From: Stropharia rugosoannulata
Lineage: Eukaryota; Basidiomycota; Agaricomycetes; Agaricales; Strophariaceae
DNA: 64,000 bases
Reading direction: 5' to 3'
Assembly (NCBI GenBank): GCA_028532985.1
Contig: JANCIK010000007.1
Coordinates: 806,001-870,000 of the forward strand
Both the position numbers and the translations under genes were made by a program. Below, piece by piece: positions 44,474 through 54,879 of the stretch. Position 1 is the stretch's first letter. The number at the start of each line of letters is the position of its first letter. The notes beneath the pieces were generated by a model, which made no database searches, was not told where the DNA came from, and was given only the letters and a program-made list of their open reading frames with translations.

Positions 44474-46423
44474 TTGCCTCCAAGCGGGCGATTGACTAGG
44501 AGCAAGAAAGACACTGAGCTTGTGGAACCATTGGTGATTACACCTACTCGAGATAGAAAAGCAAAGAGGAAAGCAAGGGAAGAGGCGTGGCTACAGATAG
44601 AAACGCAGGATCTTGCTCAGTGCGTACCAGGAGTGCTTACAGAGAGTGACTCAGAGCGGGAGGACGGGCCCAGCGGATTCTGGGGACCGCCTTCTGGAAT
44701 TGAAACAGACGACCGCTCAGCGGACGGAGACATTACGCTTGAAGTTGCACCATTTGGCTCATCAGATAGCCAAGCTACTCAAGACACACCTCCTCTGTTT
44801 TCGGAAGTATTCGAGACTGCTAAGAGATCCGCTCAGCAGACGACAGATAATAGTGAGAGTGAGGCCGAGCACGTGGCCAGAGATATATTTGAAGGGGAAT
44901 TGTCAGACCTTTCCACAAGTGAACACGAACCGCCCCCTGAAATTATCACCATGCCTAAGGAAACGTCTATGCCTGTGCGCGGAGCGCGCGGTGCACCAAG
45001 CTTCGACCCCTCCGCTGAGCGTGATGAACTCCCACGCTACTTCGAGGACTTAGAGGACTGGTTCAAGCGCGCTGAGGTGACGGAGGATGATGAGAGGAGA
45101 GGTTATGTAATCAAATATGTACCCATGCAGACAGCGGAGGAGTGGAAGAATTTACCAGGCTATGACACCAAGAGTTACGCTGAGCTGAAGAAAATGATCC
45201 TCAATGAATATCCTGAGGTGATCAGTATTCAGACAGGGTCCATCGCGCGCCTAAAGAAGCTGTGCAAGGAGAACCAGCGCATCTCGGAGGAGGACCTCCA
45301 GGTGCTGTTGGACTTCAAGCGGGCATTCTTAGCAGAGGCAGCGAAGTTGACCAAGGCGCCTACCTTGCTGGCTAATCATATGCTGGTGACCTACTTCACC
45401 AACAGTCTCACAGCGGGGTTCAGGGAGAGGTTGTTTAACAAGCTGGATATTGACTACACTACGAGGACGTCGTTTGACAAGTACCTAAAGGAACACAATA
45501 TACCCTTTACAGCGCCAGCGGGGATTCAGGTGGAGGCGCGGACTGAGGACATGTATCCGCTGAAACAGGTGGCGGAAATGGCAGAGCAGATGGCGCGCAC
45601 CAAGAATCCTAGCACTTCGCTCAGCTTGACTCGAGACTCAGAGGACGGGCTCATGCCTGTGCCTGCCATCAAGACCGAGTCAGCGGAGGTGCATACGCTG
45701 CGCAGGGAGATTGAGGACTTGAAGGGTTTTGTAGCGTCGTTTAAAGATACGTTGTCGCTGGTAGAAAAGACGGTGTCGAAGTCAAAGGAGACCAATAAGA
45801 AGGAGTTGGAAGATATTCTGCACAATGTAATGTCGTCGCAGGCAGCGCCTGTCGCTGCGCCAGTCCAGCCAGCAGTACCTATGATGCCAATGGGAGGACC
45901 AGGTTTCAGTGGAGCGCCGCCGCGTCCGTTTCAATACCAACAGCGACCTGAACCGAGGTGCTTCTATTGTAAGCAGATGGGACACATCGTAGCGGAGTGT
46001 ATTGTGAGGCAACAGGATCTGTCCGCTGGGAAGATAATCATTACAGAAGCTGGAAGACTCCAGCTGCCAGATGGATCGTCATTACCTTGGGACCCTTCGC
46101 GCGCTATCAAAGAACGTGTAGATGAGTGGCATAAGAAGAATGGGCCGCCAGCGCAGCAGACCTACATGGCGCCGGTACACCCAGCGTACATGGGGACTCC
46201 GCCGAGCATGGTGTACGCTCAGGTCTACCAACCAGCCAGCTCTCTCGATGAGACTTATGAAGAGCAAATTCGAATGTTGCAGCAGGAGCTGGACAGTTGG
46301 AAGGCGTTCTTAAAAGAGCGCTCAGCGGTCAAGACGCCAGAGGAGGTGATAGAGGAACAGCAGCAGCTGATCGCGACCATAAAAGTGGAGCGGGATGCAG
46401 CACTGAGCCAGGGTTTCGATTGA
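44474..46423 (+). CDS. Gag of Ty3/Gypsy element P
   Basis: 649 residues. After a charged N-terminus comes the capsid-like core (PRYFEDLEDWFKRA, KNLPGYDTKSYAELKK, LANHMLVTYFTNSLTAGF) and a CCHC zinc knuckle CFYCKQMGHIVAEC (C-x2-C-x4-H-x4-C) at about residues 495-508. Gag forms the particle that packages the element RNA. The frame ends in TGA at 46421, preceded by the heptamer GGGTTTC at 46411, where a -1 shift would continue into the protease frame. The frame is fully open. The ATG at 44474 lies about 185 bases after the LTR. Confidence 0.88.
   Translation: MPPSGRLTRSKKDTELVEPLVITPTRDRKAKRKAREEAWLQIETQDLAQCVPGVLTESDSEREDGPSGFWGPPSGIETDDRSADGDITLEVAPFGSSDSQATQDTPPLFSEVFETAKRSAQQTTDNSESEAEHVARDIFEGELSDLSTSEHEPPPEIITMPKETSMPVRGARGAPSFDPSAERDELPRYFEDLEDWFKRAEVTEDDERRGYVIKYVPMQTAEEWKNLPGYDTKSYAELKKMILNEYPEVISIQTGSIARLKKLCKENQRISEEDLQVLLDFKRAFLAEAAKLTKAPTLLANHMLVTYFTNSLTAGFRERLFNKLDIDYTTRTSFDKYLKEHNIPFTAPAGIQVEARTEDMYPLKQVAEMAEQMARTKNPSTSLSLTRDSEDGLMPVPAIKTESAEVHTLRREIEDLKGFVASFKDTLSLVEKTVSKSKETNKKELEDILHNVMSSQAAPVAAPVQPAVPMMPMGGPGFSGAPPRPFQYQQRPEPRCFYCKQMGHIVAECIVRQQDLSAGKIIITEAGRLQLPDGSSLPWDPSRAIKERVDEWHKKNGPPAQQTYMAPVHPAYMGTPPSMVYAQVYQPASSLDETYEEQIRMLQQELDSWKAFLKERSAVKTPEEVIEEQQQLIATIKVERDAALSQGFD
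46411..46417 (+). promoter_or_regulatory. -1 programmed frameshift heptamer GGGTTTC
   Basis: In the gag frame the bases read G GGT TTC, a canonical X XXY YYZ slippery site, four codons before and including the gag stop region (TGA at 46421). A -1 slip continues in exactly the frame that is open to 47697. A short stem CAGAG...CTCTG starts about 30 bases downstream and could help stall ribosomes. Frameshifting itself is inferred. Confidence 0.65.
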
Positions 46424-47697
46424 GTCTGATGAAGGGAAGCGCGGGCAGAGTTCAGCGTAGCAGCTCTGATAAACCCAAGAACCCGGAAGACGTAAATAAG
46501 AAGCTACCAGCAAGAAGTACACCAAGGACAACTATCGAGGAGGTCGACAGCGAAGATGAGGAAGAGTTTATAGAGGAGATCAGTAGACAGGCGCCCAGCG
46601 GAGCGGAGAAAAAGAAAGTAAGCTTTGCAGCACCAACGCAGAAAGTTGGGGAGAATAAAAAGCCAGCGCAGGTGCCGTATGTAATGGTTCCTCCGCTGCG
46701 CGTACCAGAAAAGAGTCGGCCGCCTGTAAGAGAGGCGCCAATGCCAGTGATAGAGAAGAGGAAGCCAGCGTATAAGTTGCGCGCGGCCATTGAGGATGAA
46801 GCGCAAGCGGACAAAGTCCTTAAGCGTTTAGAGAGCCAGAAAATAGAGATCACTCAAGGACAATTATTGGGAATCTCTACAGCGGGGTTTAGGAGGAAGT
46901 TTGTCAAGCGTATCATACCGCGCAAGGTTCTGCTGGATGTAAATACCATGCGGGTTTTGCAGCTGGATTATGAGGCAGAGGAGTGGGAGATGGACGAGGC
47001 CATCGCCCAGCTGAAGCAGGAGAATGAAGAAGAAGAGTTCATGCAAATGGACGAGCTCCCAGCGGCGACATTCCTCACTTGCGTGGAGGAGCGCGGTGGC
47101 TTACAACCCGGCACAATAATCATGGAGGATCCCTATGAGCAATACATCTCGACGTTACAACCAGGCGAGAAGCCAAAGGGATTAATTGTGGCACGAGAGT
47201 CGCACCATCTCAAGGCGGTATTTCCACTGATCAATGGGAAAGGCCGTGCAGAGACTCTGCTCGACAGCAGATCGCAAATAGTGTCCATGGCGCAAGATAC
47301 CGCGGAGCGACTAGGCTTAAGCTGGGATCCTGACTTTACCATTAGGATGCAGAGTGCTAACAAACAAGTCGAGTTGACTAAGGGCTTAGTGCGGAATGTA
47401 CCTTTTGTGTTCAGTGGACTGACAGTGTACCTACAAGTGCACGTTATCAGCGCGGCCGCCTATGAGATCCTGTTGGGGAAGCCGTTTGAGATTCTCACTG
47501 AAAGCAATGTGAAGACGCGCGGGGATGGCACAGTGGAACTTACGCTGACGGACCCAAACACTCAGCGGAAGCTAGTGGTACCTACATATAATCGGGGGTG
47601 CGGGCCGAAGATACTTCAGCGGGAACCAGATGTGCAGGACTCCAGTGCAGCGGAGGAGCCGCACGCTGACCAGGATTTTCAGTCCTCGATGATTTGA
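46417..47697 (+). CDS. Protease domain frame (pol part 1) of element P, catalytic DSG changed to DSR
   Basis: Frame -1 relative to gag, open to TGA at 47695-47697. The first 250 residues are charged and low complexity; then come HHLKAVFPLING, LLDSRSQIVSMAQDTAERLGL and AAYEILLGKPFEI, the retropepsin-like fold of basidiomycete Gypsy elements. The usual catalytic triad is Asp-Ser/Thr-Gly. Here the third residue is Arg (AGA, one G-to-A change from GGA), which may abolish activity. No start codon is needed if it is made by frameshift from gag. Confidence 0.75.
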   Translation, partial: RLSLMKGSAGRVQRSSSDKPKNPEDVNKKLPARSTPRTTIEEVDSEDEEEFIEEISRQAPSGAEKKKVSFAAPTQKVGENKKPAQVPYVMVPPLRVPEKSRPPVREAPMPVIEKRKPAYKLRAAIEDEAQADKVLKRLESQKIEITQGQLLGISTAGFRRKFVKRIIPRKVLLDVNTMRVLQLDYEAEEWEMDEAIAQLKQENEEEEFMQMDELPAATFLTCVEERGGLQPGTIIMEDPYEQYISTLQPGEKPKGLIVARESHHLKAVFPLINGKGRAETLLDSRSQIVSMAQDTAERLGLSWDPDFTIRMQSANKQVELTKGLVRNVPFVFSGLTVYLQVHVISAAAYEILLGKPFEILTESNVKTRGDGTVELTLTDPNTQRKLVVPTYNRGCGPKILQREPDVQDSSAAEEPHADQDFQSSMI

Positions 47698-47699
47698 TG
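47695..47699 (+). promoter_or_regulatory. TGATG stop-start overlap between protease and RT frames
   Basis: The protease frame stops at TGA (47695-47697), and the next frame, which runs into RT, starts with ATG at 47697-47699, overlapping by one base. Such UGAUG/UAAUG overlaps support termination-reinitiation in some retrotransposons and viruses. The alternative is that a base change broke a once continuous pol. Confidence 0.45.
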
Positions 47700-50600
47700 C
47701 ATCAAGGAGAGGTCGTGTTAATGTTCGAGCGGGAGGATAGGACTGGAAAGATAGAGATAGCGGGGTATGCATTGCCAAAGAAGGGAGGGAGATTTGGCTC
47801 CGCTGAGCTGAGAGATGTGTACATGGCTCAAGCTGTGCACGAGGCTAAGATGGAGGATAAAGAGAAAGCATCAATTTATAAGTACTTTCAGCAAAAAGAA
47901 TGGCGAGAAAAAGAGACAGTGAAAGGAGAGCCTAGGGGGCAATTCCGCTCAGCGGACCCCGAGCAAGGCCAGTCAGCGCGGAAGGGAGTAACTAGAAAGT
48001 GGTTAACTGGTAAAAATGCCACTACTGTAACCGTCTTTGCAGGAAAGAAATATAAGCCGGTCGCTGACAAGGTCAGGCCTGTTTATCAAGAGCTACCAGA
48101 GAAATTCAGAATAGTGAGGGAGATAAAGGGAGATCCGCTGAAAGAAATGCCTCCACTGACAGTACACCCACCAGAGTTTGTACCCACGGGAAGGTACACA
48201 GCGGAGCGGAAGGAGGAAATAGATAAAGCGCACGGAGGAGATTTCCTGTGGCCAGAGGAGCGCAAGCTAGTACATCAGGTGTTCATGCAGCAGAATGAGG
48301 CATTTGCGTGGGATGACACGGAAAAGGGGAGGTTTAGAACAGACTTCTTCCCACCGGTAGATATTCCAACGGTAGAACACACGCCGTGGGTACTGAAAAA
48401 TATACCCATTCTGCCAGGCATGTATGAGCGGTGAGAGGTCTACTGCGTAGCTAGACTCGAAATCGCGAAACACAACACACACACACACCCAGCAGAGCGA
48501 GATCCTATCCCTTAGATCGAGCGAATGCCCTCAACTAAATGGCTAGTATAATCTATGCTCTGCTCTGGTTCCCGTTCTGGGCGTGCGATGCGCGCACCTC
48601 GTGTCCTCTAGTCCTTGTAATAGCAAGTAGTGCCTGCAAGTTTGTTTGTAAGGAGGGGTTTAATTCTAGTAAATCTTGGATAGAGCCCGGTTGCTAGTGG
48701 CGTGCACTAGGCAAAATGATAAATGAAATAAGTTGTTTTAGCGAACGGCTTCGCTGCGCGCACTTCCGGGTCCGGTGACCTCGTGCGATGCGCGGACTCT
48801 CCAAAGTCCAACAATCCCAAGACTCTTCAAAGTCTTTCACCCGGCGGTGCAGTCTCACAGTCTAAACACTACAGTGCGAGTTTCCGTACACGGTTGTACT
48901 GACTCCTCACTGAGCTCTCCAAATGACCCGGTGGCCAGAAGCTATCCAAAACTCCTATGATTCACAAACACTTCACAGTTAAAACCCTAACAAAAGCTAA
49001 ACACAGCCCGCTGACGGCCTGGGACAGAACCCAGCACACAGATCTAGTGGGTAGACAATTGCTTAAATTACTATAGACAAGGATACAGGTTTAGATGCGA
49101 TGCATGCATGTGTACTAATGATAAGGTAAAGTAAATACTAGCAACACATGGCCAAAGGTCCATGCATCGCATCCGGGCTTCCCTCTAGTGTTCCAGCCCC
49201 TTGGCATTCGCTGCGCGCATGTCGTTCATTCCCTCGGGCTTTTGCGCGTCTTTTGATGCGCACCGCCACGGTCACATGATGTGTGGACTTAGACAAATTC
49301 TGCCTTTGCGATGCGCGCATATGAGATACGCGCACAGCCCTTCACACCACCCTTGGTATTCACTCAGCTGTACTCACACCACTCTTTGCTGGTGCTTAAC
49401 CGTTCTACGCTTTCCTGATCGCTCGCACAGACGGCCAAACTATGCACTCTAGATTGTGCAGCTTGCTGACCAATCCATCTCGCGATACAGTGCGTGCAGG
49501 CGCTTGTAGTCATAAAGCGCGCTGATAGCTATAGACTACGAGTCAGGCTTCACTCTAGTCCCTCTGTGTTTTCCCGCGCGCAGCTATCCCACCAATGGGA
49601 CTTCGGAATGTTTACACCCGTAGCCAAAAAGCAGCCCTGTCAGCGGGTGTGCAAGTTCATCGCTACTGAGATCCACGCTGGGACTTATGAACCATCCAGT
49701 TCATCGTACCAGTCGCGCTGGTTCACAGTAACAAAGAAAGACAGGGTGTCCTTTAGAATAGTACACAGCTTAGAGCCGCTGAACGCTGTTACCATCGCAC
49801 ACTCAGGATTGCCACCGGCAGCGGAGAGTTTGGCAGAACACTTCGCTGGGCGTGCGTGTGGCGGAATACTGGACTTGTATGTAGGCTACGACGAGCAGCT
49901 CTTAGCGGAGTCGTCTCGCGACTTAACAACATTCCAGACACCGTTTGGTGCACTCTGCTTAGTGACCTTGCCAATGGGCTGGACCAATTCTGTACCCATC
50001 TTCCATGAAGATGTAACTTATATTCTCCGCGATGAAATACCAGACATCACGGAGCCGTACATTGACGATGTGCCTATCTGCGGACCGAAGACACAGTATG
50101 AATTAGAGGATGGAGGGTACGAGATGATTCCAGAGAACAGCGGAATCAGGCGTTTTGTGTGGGAACACATGCAGAATGTGAATAGGATAGTTCAGCGGAT
50201 GAAGTACTCAGGAGGGACTTTCAGCGGAAAGAAATCCATATTGTGTGCAGCGGAGATTGTAGTGGTGGGACACTTATGTACCTACGAGGGTCGAAAGCCA
50301 GCGCCAGATAAAGTGCACGCCATCCTCAACTGGGGACCGTGTAAGAATGTCAGCGATGTGCGCGCCTTCATGGGTACGATGGGGCTCCTGCATATTTACA
50401 TCTCAGACTACGCTAAGCGAGCGGAGCACATACAGCGATTGTTGCATGGGAAAGAACCCTTTGAGTGGGGGCCAGCGCAGCAAGCCAGTATGGATGCACT
50501 GAAAGATGGAGCGCGGAACGCACACTGTGTTAAGCCGCTGGACTATACACTGCCAGGACCAATCACGCTGGCAGTAGATACGTCTTGGCGCGCTGTAGGA

Positions 50601-52847
50601 TTTTATATCTACCAGCAAGATCCGCTGAACGCGAAGAAGCGCGTGTATGCCCGCTTTGGGTCAATTCTGTTAACTGAGAGGGAACAGCAGTTCTCACAAC
50701 CAAAGAGAGAGCTATACGGGCTATTGCGGGCGCTGCAGGCATGCTATTACTGGCTCATCGGAGCACGGAAGTTGGTAGTGGAGACGGATGCCAAATATCT
50801 CAAAGGGATGTTGGATAATCCGGGCATGGGACCTAACGCTACCATTAACCGCTGGATAGACAAGATCCTTATGTACCACTTTCAGCTGAAGCATGTAGCA
50901 GGCAAAACGTTTGGTGCGGACGGTCTGTCACGACGAGAAGGACAACTAGGAGATGAAGAGTATGAGCACTCAGCGGAGGATGATGACCAAGAAGTGGGTC
51001 CGCTGGAGTACGAGAAAGTGTATGAAGAGGATCCCGATCCGCTGAGTTTAGAAGAGTTCAAGGACCAGATTGACGACCGCGGAGGGTATCTACAAGCTGG
51101 ATTCCTCAACGAGTTGTTTGATGGTCCCGCTGAGCCAGCTAGAACGGAGGCACATTCGATTGACTGCTTCCAGTTAGAACTGGAGCGGGCTAGAAAAGAG
51201 ACGAGAGAAGAACAGCGGACAGTGCGTAACTTCCTACAGACAGAGGAGGTGTCGCCCGCTCAGCGGGCGTACTTAGAGAAATTTGTTCTGGCACATGTAA
51301 TTCCAGAGTCAAAGATAGATGAGTTGGAAGACGAAGAGTACGATGAGCGGAATCGAACGTCAGCGGGGAAGGACATGGATGATAAGTTGCCAATGATAAG
51401 GTATTGGCTGCAAAATCCCAGTACAAGACCCAAGGATATGAGCGAGCGGGAGTATCAGAATTTCATCCGTAACACACGAAACTTCTTCTTAGACAAGGAT
51501 GGGCGGATGTATCGGCGTTCAGTGGACGAGGCACATAAGCTGGTAGTTGATCCCGCTCAGCGGACGCGTATGTTGCGTGCAGCGCATGACAGTCTGGGGC
51601 ACAGAGGCGCATACGCCACGCGCAAACTGCTGATGGAGCGCTTCTGGTGGCCAGAGCTGGAGCGGGATGTCTACTGGTATGTCAAGACATGCCATGTGTG
51701 TCAGCTGAGGCAAAAGACGATCATCCAGATTCCGCGGACGGAGACACATACGCCTTCCATCTTCCAGCAGCTACACGCGGACACTATGCACATGTCACCT
51801 GCCTCAAATGGGTACAACTACATAGTGCACGGGCGGTGCGCGCTGAGCTCATGGGTGGAAGGTCGTCCGCTGAAGAAAGAGAATGCAAGGGCGATAGCGC
51901 AGTGGATGTTTGAGGATATTATCTGCCGCTGGGGATGTCTTAGAGAGATAATCACAGATAACGGTGGACCGTTCCGCGCAGCGCTCAAGTACTTAGAAAA
52001 GAAGTATGGTATTACAGGGATTACCATCTCAGCGTACAATTCTCAGGCGAACGGAAAGATAGAGCGGCCCCATTGGGACATCAGACAAATGTTGTGGAAA
52101 GCGTGTGGAGGTACCGAGGGCGCACATAAGTGCTGGAGCAAGTTCTTCTACCATGTGCTGTGGGCGGACCGCGTTACAGTGCGCCGCGGATTTGGGTGTT
52201 CACCCTTCTTCATGGTCACTGGCGCGCACCCGATACTACCGCTGGACATCGCTGAAGCAACGTGGCTGGTCAAGTTACCAGATCGGGTACTTACCACAGA
52301 GGAGTTAGTAGGGTATCGTGCGCGCGCGCTGGCCAAACATAGGGACACAGTGGAGGAGATGCGTCAGCGGGTGTCAAAAATAAAGCGGGATGCTATCAGA
52401 GAGTTCGAGCGGAAACACTCCGCTAAGATCAGAGACTATGCGTTCAAACCTGGCGATGTCGTACTGATGCGTAACTCGGGCATTGAGTCCAGCTTAAATC
52501 GCAAAATGTTGGCGTGCTGGAATGGACCATACATTGTCATCGTGCGGAAGGAAGGAGGCGCTTATCTAGTTGCTGAGCTGGATGGGTCGGTGCTGAAAGA
52601 CAAAGTTGCAGCATTCCGTTTAATACCCTACTTTGCCAGGCGTCAGCTGAAGCTGCCAGCGGACTTAGACGATATCATTGATCAAACGCGCGAGAACCTC
52701 AACAAGATGATGTCAGCGCCAGACTACGAGCCGGCCATACCTAAAGACTACATCTTTGATGAACCAGGAGTGGTTTCAGGCAGCGGCCAAGTCTCAGCGG
52801 ACGAAGAAGATGATGATGAGGATGGGTGGGCGGAGCCCGATGCTTAG
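47697..52847 (+). pseudogene. Pol (RT, RNase H, integrase) of element P, split by a solo LTR
   Basis: From ATG 47697 the frame reaches NIPILPGMYER at 48431 and is then interrupted by the LTR 48432-49642. It resumes at 49647 with VCKFIATEIHAGTYEPS. RT motifs: FRIVHSLEPLN, ILDLYVGYDE (first Asp), TTFQTPFGALCL, LPMGWTNSVP, YIDDVP (YIDD). RNase H: ITLAVDTSWRAVGFYIYQQD and VETDAKYLKGML. Integrase: HRGAYATRKLL...CHVCQL (H2C2), LHADTMHM, ITDNGGPFRA and NGKIERPHWD (D, D, E). An acidic tail ends at 52847 with no chromodomain. Removing the LTR and one copy of the target duplication restores one continuous frame. All three catalytic sites are intact. Confidence 0.88.
48432..49642 (-). mobile_element. 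Solo LTR (element M subfamily) inserted in pol
   Basis: TGAGAGGTCT...CCCTGTCA, 1,211 bases, is a close copy of 39151-40365 in the same orientation. It is flanked by GCGG on both sides (48428-48431 and 49643-49646; AGCGG if the final A is counted as part of the duplication). This indicates insertion followed by LTR-LTR recombination. It postdates element P. No polypurine tract or internal sequence accompanies it. Confidence 0.9.
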
Positions 52848-52967
52848 AAGTGCAAAATAGAAAAGGAGACCACAATAGAGTATATTGGGTAAACTAAAGG
52901 AGAAAGGTACAAAAGAAACTAGCTAAGGACCACTTTGAGGCGCTCAGCAGAGTAATTAAGAGGGTCA
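52848..52967. other. Spacer between pol stop and antisense gene X
   Basis: About 120 bases only, so the two genes converge tail to tail. Confidence 0.5.
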
Positions 52968-54285
52968 TCACTGTGGCGCGGGCTCCTCAGCGGGGCTGGT
53001 CCCAGTCAAATCCAAGCTGCGCTGTAAAGTCTCTAACTCTTTAACGAGCAGAGCGCGGCGCTTCAGGATGAAGTCAATCTTGTGCAAGTCACAGATGATC
53101 TCAGCTTGCAAGTCTCCGATGAGACGGCGAGTGACGAGCTCGGATGGGTTCCCGGTGTTCAGCGGTTCCTTAATGAGGTTGGTAGCGGCGTCGAGACAGG
53201 CATTGACCTTGTCGTTCGAGAGAGTAAGATTGGTACCTAAAAGAAGATGAAATAGTTCAGCGGACGCAACAGAGAAGAGTGAGGGCAAAGAGCGTACCCT
53301 GTACAATGAAAGGAGAGTCGGCGAAAGTAGGAACGCCGTCAGCGCCGAGACGGGCCTTCTTAGAGGAAGCGTCGTGGAACGGTGTGTCGCGCGGAGAGCG
53401 CCGGTTGTCAGAAGAGCGGAGTGTCATGCCGCGGCCAAGCACACGAGTGCGATGTCCGCTGGCCTCAGTACGCTCCCGCTGACATAGAAGTGAGAAAGTA
53501 ACGAGGGAGGAAAAACGCAACAAAACGAACCTGACGAGGAGTGTCGGGAGGAGGCGCTGAGCGCTTCTTCGAAGGAATAGGCTCTGGGGTATTCTGGCGG
53601 CTAGGTACTCCGCCCTCAGTGGCAGCCTCGATCTTGTCATCGAGGGCCATCTTTTTAAGGAGGAGGTACAGCTGCATGTTAGTAATATCTAAAAGGGTGA
53701 AGGAAGTCAGCCACACCTTGTCATCATCGGAATCGGGGGATGAGGTACCTCCAGGGGCAGAGACCGTCTCAGGGTCGGCAGCGGAGCGCGAGAGGAGGCG
53801 AACGTTGCGCTGAGCGGACGGTTAGTAAAAAGATAAAGAGAGGCAGCAAGCACACAGCGTACTGGTCCAGTGGGAGTGTGCATGCGCTGACGCGAGGCAG
53901 CGGCTTTCGCTTTTAAAACTTGCTCATGCAGAGTGATAAAAGCGTTGGCAGCGGGAGAGAAAGTGCGGAAGTGGTGATCCGCCTCTAAGGAGGTGTAGAT
54001 GGCACGTGTCTCGTTGAGAATATCAACAGCTTCGCTGTTATTGATAATACGAGTAATGCCGCCGTGGGGATCACGCCAGCGGTTCTAAAAAGTTCGAGTG
54101 GTCAGCAGAGTAAAAGGCCCAGCGGACCAGCTGAGTGCTGTGCGTACTAAGTCAATAGCCAGAAGCTCGAGGCTCCCGGTATAGTTGGAAGGCATGGCGG
54201 AAGCCAAGCCTCTGATATCTTGGATTAATGCCAGCTGGTGCTTGACATTACTAAAGTTGTACAGCGGAGCAGGTGCGTTGGACAT
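52968..54285 (-). CDS. Antisense accessory gene X, six exons
   Basis: ATG at 54285 (MSNAPAPLYNF). Six exons with GTACGC, GTACGC, GTGTGG, GTTCGT and GTACGC donors, each meeting an in-frame acceptor about 45-60 bases on, give about 330 residues. The N-terminal part is helical (VKHQLALIQDIRGLASAM, EAVDILNETRAIYTSLEA, AFITLHEQVLKAKAAA). The middle is Ser/Pro/Lys rich (KKRSAPPPDTPRQ). The C-terminal part is helical (VNACLDAATNLIKEP, DLHKIDFILKRRALLVKELETL), ending APQ at 52968. A TATATATA box at 54321-54329 lies 36-44 bases upstream of the ATG. It lies between integrase and the 3' LTR, opposite to the element. I do not recognise the family. Consistent splice phases argue that it is a real expressed gene. 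Confidence 0.62.
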
Positions 54286-54320
54286 TAGTAGCTGAATGAT
54301 TTAAAGTATGAGAGTAGGGC

Positions 54321-54329
54321 ATATATATA
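54321..54329 (-). promoter_or_regulatory. TATA box of antisense gene X
   Basis: ATATATATA on either strand, 36-44 bases upstream of the start codon at 54285, in otherwise GC-richer element sequence. Confidence 0.45.
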
Positions 54330-54879
54330 GGCTCAGCGGAGTGCAGAGGACCTAATGAGGGGCAGCCAGTGGCGAGGAATGTGGCATCCCAGCGGACCAG
54401 ACTCCCAGTGGAGTTATGGTATGAACACTGGAGGTAGAAACAGACCACCACATGCAGGCTCGCATAAAACAGGGTGCAGAGCGGGAGCAATTGGTAGACG
54501 AAATGAGATCCAGCGGAGAGGCGCACCTAGCTGAAAGCGCTCAGCGGAGGCTGATCGTGTGATTACCGCATTTGGAAAAATTATGTCCGAATCAGGTATT
54601 GGCACCGACAATACATAGTGCCTAACTAGATACTTGTCATTTCAAATAGCTATGGAGGCACCACATGTAGAGAGGAGTCTATAACTTGAAGGGACTTGAG
54701 GAACTTCAAACTCACTTCAGACTCACACAAAGAAGACAAGAACAAAAGAGGCATATTTGATTATAGCAATATCTAATTTACTTTACATATGCCAGATAAA
54801 GTAATAAGGAGCAGGAGAACAAGAAGTGTAGAAAAAAGGGCCCCAAGGCCTGACAACCGGCGGAAGCGTGCGCCTGACC
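54330..54879. other. Upstream region of gene X and boundary of a possible inserted segment
   Basis: CTCAGCGG-rich element sequence up to about 54550, then AT-rich sequence of different character from about 54600, including GGCACCGACAATACATAGTGCC. The change suggests that foreign DNA begins near 54600. No gene lies in this stretch. Confidence 0.4.

Noticed and set aside
49494..49642. Apparent N-terminal extension of Pol
   Set aside because: These codons are LTR sequence read through by chance; RT proper resumes at 49647 after the target duplication.
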